Positions 1 through 4,872 of a stretch of 5,879 bases of DNA are shown here, one piece after another. Both the position numbers and the translations under genes were made by a program. Every line of letters starts with the position of its first letter. Positions within the stretch are counted from its first letter, which is position 1. Source of the DNA: Actinomycetota bacterium (GTDB lineage: Bacteria > Actinomycetota > Thermoleophilia > Gaiellales > Gaiellaceae); assembly GCA_016870235.1 (NCBI GenBank), contig VGCB01000195.1:1-5879 (forward strand), read 5' to 3'. The notes beneath the pieces were generated by a model that was given only the letters and a program-made list of their open reading frames with translations, made no database searches and had not been told where the DNA came from.

Positions 1-30
1 GACCGCTCCGGGCATCAGGTGGAGATCCAT
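1..30 (-). CDS. 5' end of the gene following fdhF; possible electron-transfer partner subunit (partial)
   Basis: Only ten codons are visible, reading MDLHLMPGAV before the window ends. The ATG (30..28) shares one base with the TGA stop of the formate dehydrogenase gene (32..30), a TGATG junction typical of translational coupling, so the two proteins are very probably made together from one mRNA. No separate Shine-Dalgarno sequence dominates, which also fits coupling. In NAD-linked formate dehydrogenases the catalytic subunit is usually encoded beside NuoE/NuoF-like flavin and iron-sulfur subunits, so such a subunit is the leading guess. That guess rests on context; ten residues cannot identify the family. 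The start itself is fairly secure because of the overlap. Confidence 0.5.
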   Translation of the reverse strand, partial: MDLHLMPGAV

Positions 31-1976
31 CAGTCTCCAACTCCCACGACGACTTCGGCCGCGCTCTCGACCGCGGGTCGAGCGATCTTCTCGATGCGGA
101 TCGCCGCCGCCTTGAACTCCGCCGTCCCCGACTTCGGGTCGGTGGCGTCGATCGTGAGGACGTTGACGTCGACCTCGTCGGGGAAGTGGAAGGTCATGAA
201 CGCGAGCCCGGGCCGCAGCGACGGGTCGATCTGGACCGGCGCCTCCACCGACCCGCGGCGCGACGAGACGCGCGCGACCTCGCCGTCCGAGAGCTCGAGG
301 CGCTCCGCGTCCTCCGGCGAGAGGTCGATCGACTCGCCGCGGTGGAGCGGCGAGCGGTACCGACCCGACTGCGCGCCGGTGTTGAAGGACTCCAGGCGAC
401 GTCCGGTCGTGAGCCGGATCGGGTACTCGGCGTCGAGCTGCTCGAACGGCCCGGTCGCCGGCACCGGGCTGAAAGGCGCCGGCGGCCCGCCGCGCGGCTC
501 CTGCCAGAGCCGCGAGTGGAGGAAGGCCTCGCCTGGATGCGATTCGTCTGGGCACGGCCAGTGAATGCCGCCGAGCTCCTCGAGCCGCGCGTAGCTCATG
601 CCGCGGTGCATCGGCGAGAGGCTCCGCAGCTCGTCCCACACCTCCTCCGCCGAGGGCGAGCCCCAGTCGTGGCCGAGCCGGCGCGCGAGCTCGCAGACGA
701 TCCACATGTCGTCGCGCGCCTCGCCCGGCGGGTCGAGCGCCTTCCGCACGCGCTGGACGCGGCGCTCGCTGTTCGTCACCGTGCCGTCGGACTCGCACCA
801 CGAGGCGGCCGAGGGCAGGACGACGTCGGCGAGCTCGGCGGTCGCGGTCAGGAAGATGTCCTGCACGACCAGGTGGTCGAGCCCTCGCAGCAGGCGGCGT
901 GCGCGATCGACGTCGGCCTCCGACTGCGCGGGGTTCTCGCCGATCACGTAGAGCGCCCGGAGGTCGCCCGTCTCCATTCCGTGGAACATCTGCGTCAGAT
1001 GCCAGCCGTACTGCGGGCGGATCGGCACGCCCCACGCCGCCTCGAAGCGGGCGCGCGCCTCGTCGTCGCGCTCGATGTCCTGGAAGCCGGGCAGCCGGTT
1101 CGGGATCGCGCCCATGTCGCCGCCGCCCTGGACGTTGTTCTGGCCGCGCAGCGGGTTGAGGCCCGAGCCCCAACGACCGACGTGGCCCGTCAGCAGCGCC
1201 AGGTTGATCAGCGAGAGGACGTTGTCGACGCCGTGGTGGTGCTCGGTGATCCCGAGCGTCCAGCAGATCATCGCGCGGTCGGCTCGGGCGTAGGCGTGGG
1301 CCGTCTCGCGGATGGCCTCGGCGGGGACGCCGGTCAGGCGCTCGCCCTCGGCGAGCGTGAACGGCTCCACGTGGGCGGCGAACTCGTCGAACCCCGTCGT
1401 CGCGTGCTCGACGAACGTCCGGTCGACGAGACCCGCGTGGATGATCTCGCGGGCCATCGCGTGGGCGAGCGCGATGTCCGAGCCGACGTCGAGCCCGAGC
1501 CAGCGGTCGGCCCACCGGGCGGACTCGGTGCGCCGGGGGTCGATCGCGAAGAGCCGGGCGCCGTTCCGCAGGCCCCCGAGGACATGGTGGAAGAAGATCG
1601 GATGCGCCGCGCGCGCGTTCGAGCCCCACAGCAAGATGACGTCGGTCTCCGCGACCTCCTCGTACGACGACGTCCCGCCGCCCGCTCCGAACACCGTCGC
1701 CAGACCGACGACGCTGGGCGCGTGTCAGGTGCGGTTACACGAGTCGATGTTGTTCGTGCGCATCACCTGGCGCGCGAGCTTCTGCGCCAGGAAGTTGACC
1801 TCGTTCGAGGCCTTCGAGCACGAGAAGACGCCGAACGAGCGCGAGGTGTCGCTCTCGCGCGCCGCCGCGAAGCCGGCGGCCGCCCGATCGAGCGCCTCAC
1901 CCCAGGTCGCAGGGCGGAGTGCGCCCGCATCCTGCACGAGCGGGGTCGTCAGCCGGCCACCTCTTATCTTCGCCAT
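30..1976 (-). CDS. fdhF: Formate dehydrogenase catalytic (alpha) subunit, selenocysteine-containing molybdopterin enzyme lacking the N-terminal [4Fe-4S] domain
   Basis: Oxidises formate to CO2 (reversible in some family members) at a molybdenum or tungsten bis-MGD centre, probably in the cytoplasm since no Tat or Sec signal is seen. Reading through the TGA at 1725-1727 as Sec84 gives 648 residues. The flanking residues NNIDSCNRT-Sec-HAPSV match the E. coli FdhH active site (Sec140-His141). Arg277 in PLRGQNNVQGG corresponds to the active-site Arg333; both sites are offset by 56 residues, so the alignment is collinear. The MopB core (about 20-540) is followed by a C-terminal molybdopterin-dinucleotide-binding domain (about 545-642, with SRRGSVEAP and the FHFPDEVDVNVLT segment). 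The start is ATG 1976..1974, six bases after GAGGAG. From it, the first 56 or so residues of FdhH, with four cluster-ligating cysteines and Lys44, are missing. The stop overlaps the next start. Divergent from a LysR gene; fdhD lies nearby. A Cys-type nitrate reductase or NuoG relative is unlikely given the Sec context. Confidence 0.93.
1692..1716 (-). promoter_or_regulatory. Bacterial SECIS element of fdhF mRNA
   Basis: On the minus strand GUCGUC (1712..1707) pairs with GGCGAC (1701..1696) around the five-base loop GGUCU (1706..1702). A C-G pair (1713/1695) extends the stem. After one G-G mismatch, A-U (1715/1693) and C-G (1716/1692) pairs can form. Counting the U of UGA as 1, loop bases G23 and U24 and stem base U17 (position 1711) coincide with the bases reported as needed for SelB binding in E. 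coli fdhF, and GGU CUG occupies the same codons (8 and 9 counting UGA as 1). One difference: U17 is bulged in E. coli but here can pair with A1697. The element would recruit SelB with Sec-tRNA to the UGA immediately upstream. Confidence 0.88.
1725..1727 (-). other. In-frame UGA selenocysteine codon (Sec84)
   Basis: The TGA (minus strand 1727..1725) is the only stop within an otherwise continuous frame from 1976 to 30. It falls exactly where the family has its catalytic Sec or Cys, between NNIDSCNRT and HAPSVVGLA. Coding homology continues in the same frame on both sides with no gap, so neither a frameshift nor an ordinary stop explains it. Confidence 0.92.
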
Positions 1977-1982
1977 CGGTTG

Positions 1983-1988
1983 CTCCTC
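1983..1988 (-). promoter_or_regulatory. Ribosome binding site of fdhF (GAGGAG)
   Basis: GAGGAG lies six bases before the ATG at 1976..1974, a strong Shine-Dalgarno match at good spacing. It decides the start. The frame stays open further upstream to 2126, but that extension runs into the divergent regulator's gene and has no family similarity. It is the only clear Shine-Dalgarno sequence among the five complete genes here. Confidence 0.8.
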
Positions 1989-2002
1989 GGTCGCTTCACC
2001 CC

Positions 2003-2031
2003 AGGATGCGCCGTCCTGCCATCGGTGTAAA
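2003..2031 (-). promoter_or_regulatory. Candidate fdhF promoter (TTTACA, 17 bp, CATCCT)
   Basis: On the minus strand TTTACA (2031..2026) matches five of six -35 consensus bases. It is followed after 17 bp by CATCCT (2008..2003), a weak -10. Transcription would start near 1996 and give a roughly 20-base leader holding the GAGGAG site. The LysR-type box centred at 2059 would then sit about 63 bp upstream, the usual recognition-site position for an activator of this family. The weak -10 fits an activator-dependent promoter. Predicted from sequence alone. Confidence 0.35.
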
Positions 2032-2051
2032 GCGTTTTGCCGAACCATTTG

Positions 2052-2066
2052 ATAGACGTTGCCTAT
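2052..2066. promoter_or_regulatory. LysR-type regulator binding site (ATAG-N7-CTAT, T-N11-A box)
   Basis: ATAG (2052-2055) and CTAT (2063-2066) form a perfect inverted repeat with seven bases between, and T2053 and A2065 make the T-N11-A motif of LysR-family recognition sites. It lies in the only region between a LysR gene and its divergent target, centred about 28 bp before the regulator's start. There it would overlap the regulator's own -35 region, as expected for autorepression. A shorter dyad AAA-GCG-TTT (2029-2037), 26 bp towards fdhF, may be the activation subsite, but this is weaker. Confidence 0.65.
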
Positions 2067-2074
2067 TGATCGGG

Positions 2075-2080
2075 TACTGT
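2075..2080 (+). promoter_or_regulatory. -10 element of the LysR-family gene (TACTGT), probably leaderless
   Basis: TACTGT fits TAnnnT and ends six bases before the ATG at 2087, so transcription would start at or next to the start codon. No Shine-Dalgarno sequence precedes the gene. A TTGATA hexamer at 2049-2054 is a possible -35, but its 20-bp spacing is long. Confidence 0.45.
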
Positions 2081-2086
2081 GCCGCC

Positions 2087-2998
2087 ATGCTCGTCCAGCA
2101 GCTCGGGTACCTCGTCGCGCTGGCACGCGAGGAGCACTTCGGCCGTGCAGCCGGTGCCTGCCACGTCACGCAGCCGACCCTGTCGGCGGGCATCCGGCGG
2201 CTCGAGAAGGAGCTCGGCGTCCTGATCGTGCGGCGCCAGCGCCGCTACGAGGGGCTGACGCCCGAGGGCGAGAGGATCCTCGATTGGGCGCAGCGCGTCG
2301 TCGCCGACCACGACGCGCTGCTCGACGAGGTGCGCGCGATGCGGCACGGGCTCTCCGGCCGGCTCCGGATCGGCGCCATCCCGACGTCGCTCTCGTGCGT
2401 CTCCCTGCTGACGACGCCGTTCTGCGCACGGCATCCCGAGGTGACCGCGACGGTGACGTCGCTCAACTCGCGGCAGATCGAGCGCGGCCTCCACGACTTC
2501 GAGCTCGACGTCGGGCTGACGTACCTCGACTCGGAGCCTCTCGCTGGTGTGCGGACGCTGCGGCTCTACCGGGAGCGCTACCTCATCCTGACCCGCGCCG
2601 AGCGACCGCTCGCGAAGCAGACGGCGGTGCGCTGGGCGGACGCGGCATCGGAGCCCCTCTGCCTGCTGACCGGCGACATGCAGAACCGGCGCATCGTCGA
2701 CTCGATATTCCGCCAGGCTGGGGTCGACGCGCCCCGGCCGACGCTCGAGACGAACTCGATCTCGACGCTCTACGCTCACGTCCGCGACGGTGGCTGGTCG
2801 TCGGTCGTGGCAGAGCCGTGGCTACGGCTCTTCGCGGTGCCCGACGGGCTGCGGGCGCTACCGCTCGTCGAGCCCGACGCGGAGCGGTCGATCGGCCTCG
2901 TCGCCCTCGATCGCGACCCGCTGCCGCTCCTCGCTCGCGCGCTCCTCGACCTGGCGCCGTCGATCGACGTCCAGGCGGCCGTCGAAGGCCTCACCTGA
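2087..2998 (+). CDS. LysR-family transcriptional regulator, probable regulator of the divergent formate dehydrogenase operon
   Basis: A 303-residue protein of typical LysR-family length. The N-terminal winged helix-turn-helix occupies about 3-60, with FGRAAGACHVTQPTLSAGI followed by RRLEKELGVLIVRR. A linker helix (about 60-88) leads to the effector-binding domain (about 92-295, opening GRLRIGAIPTSL). The ATG at 2087 starts the protein at MLVQQLGYLVALAREEHF, the normal family beginning; an upstream in-frame start at 1919 would add 56 unrelated residues inside fdhF. It is divergent from fdhF across 110 bp holding a T-N11-A box, the standard layout for a LysR regulator and its target. FdsR, a LysR protein controlling a formate dehydrogenase operon in Cupriavidus, is a precedent. 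The ligand, possibly formate or a related metabolite, cannot be read from sequence. Confidence 0.9.
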   Translation: MLVQQLGYLVALAREEHFGRAAGACHVTQPTLSAGIRRLEKELGVLIVRRQRRYEGLTPEGERILDWAQRVVADHDALLDEVRAMRHGLSGRLRIGAIPTSLSCVSLLTTPFCARHPEVTATVTSLNSRQIERGLHDFELDVGLTYLDSEPLAGVRTLRLYRERYLILTRAERPLAKQTAVRWADAASEPLCLLTGDMQNRRIVDSIFRQAGVDAPRPTLETNSISTLYAHVRDGGWSSVVAEPWLRLFAVPDGLRALPLVEPDAERSIGLVALDRDPLPLLARALLDLAPSIDVQAAVEGLT

Positions 2999-3038
2999 CC
3001 GTTCCGGACAAGGTGCCCTGTGGAAGGGAACTGTCCCC
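2999..3038 (+). repeat. REP-like 40-bp repeat, unit 1
   Basis: First and most divergent of three related units, beginning directly after the LysR stop codon. It agrees with unit 2 at 31 of 40 positions, and 20 of the last 22. Its central core is GGGAACTGTCCCC (3026-3038). GGACA (3006-3010) can pair with TGTCC (3032-3036), an outer arm also present in the other units. Confidence 0.7.
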
Positions 3039-3060
3039 ACCTCCTCGGCCGACCTCGCGG

Positions 3061-3100
3061 CCGTAAGGGACAGGATCGCCTGTGGATGGGGACTGTCCCC
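3061..3100 (+). repeat. REP-like 40-bp repeat, unit 2
   Basis: It matches unit 3 at 34 of 40 positions, with the last 22 identical. It contains the perfect dyad GGGGACTGTCCCC (3088-3100), and GGGACAG (3067-3073) can pair with CTGTCCC (3093-3099) as a larger hairpin. A 22-bp unrelated spacer separates it from unit 1. Confidence 0.8.
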
Positions 3101-3133
3101 ACCCTCCGGTCGCTCGCCCGGGCGCGGCGTCGG

Positions 3134-3173
3134 CCGGTAGGGACGAGAGCCCCTGTGGATGGGGACTGTCCCC
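3134..3173 (+). repeat. REP-like 40-bp repeat, unit 3
   Basis: It has the same 40-bp frame as unit 2 and the same GGGGACTGTCCCC core (3161-3173), after a 33-bp spacer. A GTAG (3137-3140) sits at the 5' foot of the GGGAC/GTCCC arm, as in REP sequences mobilised by RAYT-type transposases. No such transposase gene is in the window. Confidence 0.8.
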
Positions 3174-3200
3174 GGCCGTCCGTCCCCGGCCGTCCGTCCC
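3170..3200 (+). repeat. 14-bp direct tandem repeat, two copies plus CCC
   Basis: CCCCGGCCGTCCGT occurs at 3170-3183 and again, perfectly, at 3184-3197, followed by CCC. The first copy starts inside REP-like unit 3. With the three 40-bp units it fills much of the 227-bp gap between the convergent LysR and fdhD genes. No ORF, and no terminator with a U-run, was seen in that gap. Confidence 0.75.
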
Positions 3201-3225
3201 GCCGTCGGCCGCCGAGGAGCGGCAG

Positions 3226-4026
3226 TCAGGCGCCGACGAGGATGCGCGCGGGGTGGCTGTAGACGTTCACCCGACCGTCGCGGACGAACGCGCAGAGCGT
3301 GACGCCGCGGTCGGCGGCCAGCTCCACCGCGAGCGACGTCGGCGCTCCGACCGCGACGAGGAGAGGGCACCCCGCAACCGCCGCCTTCTGCACGAGCTCG
3401 AACGAGACGCGACCGCTGACGCACAGGATCGTCTCGGACAGAGGCAGCAGCCCCTCGAGGAACGCCCAACCGATCGCCTTGTCCATCGCGTTGTGCCGGC
3501 CGACGTCCTCGCGCGCAACGACGAGCGTCCCGTCCGGCCGGAAGATCCCCGTCGCGTGGAGTCCACCCGTGTGAGAGAACCCCGGCTGGGCCAGGCCGAG
3601 CCGAGCCGGCATCGCGGCCACGCGCTCGACAGGCACGCGGAGAGGGGAGTCGACGGGCGGCGCCTCGACCGAGACCGCCTCGAGCGCACCCTTGCCGCAG
3701 ACACCGCACGACGACGAGGTGAAGAACGACCGCGCGAGCCGGGCAGGATCGAACGCGGGAGCGTCGACCTCGACCGTGTTCGCGGCGAGGTCGTCGGGGA
3801 TCCGTGCGCCGCGCGGGCGGATCCCCTCCGTCAGGCAGAACCCGAGCGCCAGCTCCACGTCGTTCCCCGGCGTGCGCATCGTGACGGACACCGGTCGACC
3901 GCCGATGCGGATCTCGAGCGGCTCCTCCACTGAGACCCGGTCGGCGATCTCACCGCCGTCGGGCAACGCAAGGACGCGGGCCGTCGTCGTCGACTGCGGC
4001 GGCGGTCGGTCGCGTGGCACGGCCAT
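3226..4026 (-). CDS. fdhD: FdhD, sulfurtransferase required for formate dehydrogenase activity
   Basis: A 266-residue cytoplasmic protein that passes sulfur from a cysteine desulfurase to the molybdenum cofactor of formate dehydrogenase, without which the enzyme is inactive. Family signatures are clear in order: VEEPLEIRI (34-42), TPGNDVELALGFCLTEGI (52-69), the sulfur-carrying CxxC loop SSSCGVCGKG (Cys107 and Cys110), SHTGGLHATG (151-160), the very conserved REDVGRHNAMDKAIG (172-186) and SGRVSFELV (204-212). Length is normal. The ATG at 4026 is the first in frame and lies six bases after TACCGT, suggesting a leaderless mRNA. It is on the same strand as fdhF but upstream of it, with the oppositely oriented LysR gene between, so it is a separate transcription unit. 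Its presence supports the formate dehydrogenase assignment. Confidence 0.96.
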   Translation of the reverse strand: MAVPRDRPPPQSTTTARVLALPDGGEIADRVSVEEPLEIRIGGRPVSVTMRTPGNDVELALGFCLTEGIRPRGARIPDDLAANTVEVDAPAFDPARLARSFFTSSSCGVCGKGALEAVSVEAPPVDSPLRVPVERVAAMPARLGLAQPGFSHTGGLHATGIFRPDGTLVVAREDVGRHNAMDKAIGWAFLEGLLPLSETILCVSGRVSFELVQKAAVAGCPLLVAVGAPTSLAVELAADRGVTLCAFVRDGRVNVYSHPARILVGA

Positions 4027-4032
4027 CCGCCC

Positions 4033-4038
4033 ACGGTA
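4033..4038 (-). promoter_or_regulatory. -10 element of fdhD (TACCGT), probably leaderless
   Basis: On the minus strand TACCGT (4038..4033) is followed by six bases and the ATG at 4026. The short GC-rich stretch between them contains no good Shine-Dalgarno sequence. No convincing -35 element was found. Confidence 0.45.
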
Positions 4039-4070
4039 GCCGCATCGACGCCCGGCGAGACTTCACCCGG

Positions 4071-4076
4071 TACCGT
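4071..4076 (+). promoter_or_regulatory. -10 element of the ankyrin gene (TACCGT), probably leaderless
   Basis: TACCGT ends six bases before the ATG at 4083, the same hexamer and spacing as for fdhD on the opposite strand. A TCGACG at 4045-4050 is only a weak -35 candidate. Confidence 0.45.
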
Positions 4077-4082
4077 GGGCCG

Positions 4083-4811
4083 ATGCTCCGCACCCTCGGC
4101 GCAGTCCTCACCGCCGCCGCGACGCGCCCGACGGCACGCGCGACCGGGTCTGCGATCGTCCTCGCGCTCGTCACCCTCGTGATCGCGGGATGCACGGGCG
4201 ACGTCGACGACGAGCCGCGACCGGTCGGTCTCGTCGATGCGGCAGCAGCTGGCGACGGCGCCGCGATCCGAGAGCTCCTGCGACGCGGCGCCGACGTGAA
4301 CGAGACCGACCCTTCAGGCGCGACCGCCGTCGCCGCGGCCGCGTATGCCGGGCACGCGGCGATCGTTCGCCGTCTCGTCGACGCGGGCGCCGACGTCGAC
4401 CGCCAGGACGCGAACCGCTCGAACGCGTTCCTCTCGACGGGTGAGACGGGAGACCTCGCGGTGCTCGAGGAGGTGCTCCGGGCGAAGCCGGACCTGACGC
4501 TGACGAACCGGTTTGGCGGCACCGCCCTGATCCCGGCGGCGGATCGCGGCCACGTCGCCGTCGTGCGCCGCCTCCTCGAGACCGAGATCGACGTCGACCA
4601 CGTCAACGACCTCGGCTGGACAGCGTTGCTCGAAGCCGTGATCCTGGGCGACGGCGGCGCCGCCCACACCGAGATCGTCCGCCTGCTCGTCGCCGCCGGC
4701 GCCGACCCCACGATCGCCGACCGGGAGGGCACGACCCCGCTCGCGCATGCGCGCCGATCCGGCTACGACGCGATCGCCGCGATCCTCGAGGAAGCCCTCA
4801 CCCGCGGCTGA
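4083..4811 (+). CDS. Ankyrin-repeat lipoprotein
   Basis: A 242-residue protein with an N-terminal lipoprotein signal: positively charged residues at 3, 15 and 19, a hydrophobic stretch (about 22-35) and the lipobox IAGC with Cys37 as the probable lipidated residue. The mature part is almost entirely ankyrin repeats, about five or six. Repeat consensus is seen at about 49-78 (LLRRGADVNETD), 79-112 (GHAAIVRRLVDAGADVDRQD), 113-144 (degenerate), 145-177 (GHVAVVRRLLETEIDVDHVN), 178-214 (EIVRLLVAAGADPTIAD) and a capping helix pair to the end. Ankyrin repeats bind other proteins, so an exported scaffold or partner-protection role is likely, but the partner is unknown. The start at 4083 is chosen because the signal peptide begins there and TACCGT precedes it. 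It is divergent from fdhD across 56 bp, with no proven link to formate metabolism. Confidence 0.82.
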   Translation: MLRTLGAVLTAAATRPTARATGSAIVLALVTLVIAGCTGDVDDEPRPVGLVDAAAAGDGAAIRELLRRGADVNETDPSGATAVAAAAYAGHAAIVRRLVDAGADVDRQDANRSNAFLSTGETGDLAVLEEVLRAKPDLTLTNRFGGTALIPAADRGHVAVVRRLLETEIDVDHVNDLGWTALLEAVILGDGGAAHTEIVRLLVAAGADPTIADREGTTPLAHARRSGYDAIAAILEEALTRG

Positions 4812-4860
4812 GCGGGCCGCGCGCGCGTGCCTCGGCGGAGCCACGAGAACGCAGATCCGG

Positions 4861-4866
4861 TAGAAC
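4861..4866 (+). promoter_or_regulatory. Possible -10 element of the SDR gene (TAGAAC)
   Basis: TAGAAC ends six bases before the GTG at 4873, the same placement as the TAnnnT elements of the other genes, and like the ankyrin element it follows GG. It lacks the final T, so it is the weakest of the set. There is no Shine-Dalgarno sequence in the 61 bp after the ankyrin stop. Confidence 0.28.
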
Positions 4867-4872
4867 ACGGCC

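Larger units (their letters stand above)
4029..4080. repeat. Mirrored divergent promoter region, 10-bp inverted repeat
   Basis: GCCCACGGTA (4029-4038) and its exact complement TACCGTGGGC (4071-4080) are arranged symmetrically between fdhD and the ankyrin gene, with 32 bp between. Each arm holds the TACCGT element of one gene and ends close to that gene's start codon. The arms are too far apart to be one compact operator; they look like twin promoters with the same core. Confidence 0.6.

Noticed and set aside
186..2030. Long plus-strand open frame of 614 codons opposite fdhF
   Set aside because: It is antisense to a well-supported gene, rich in Arg, Ala, Val and Glu as GC-rich shadow frames are, and shows no recognisable domain.
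30..2126. Two separate minus-strand proteins (30-1694 and 1725-2126), or a pseudogene with a nonsense mutation
   Set aside because: The single TGA is at the catalytic Sec position, the frame is the same on both sides and a SECIS hairpin follows. The upstream part beyond 1976 overlaps the regulator's promoter and has no family similarity.
2999..3173. CRISPR array
   Set aside because: Only three units, with divergent 5' halves and unequal spacers (22 and 33 bp), and no cas genes. A REP-like explanation fits better.
3204..3237. GTCGGC/GCCGAC inverted repeat over the fdhD stop codon as a terminator
   Set aside because: Six-bp arms with a 22-base gap and no U-run are expected by chance in sequence this GC-rich.
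2059..4732. Other long open frames overlapping the LysR, fdhD and ankyrin genes (for example 2059-3066 plus, 2858-3709 minus, 3082-3933 plus, 3950-4732 minus)
   Set aside because: Low-complexity Arg/Ala/Ser-rich translations in alternative frames of confidently assigned genes.
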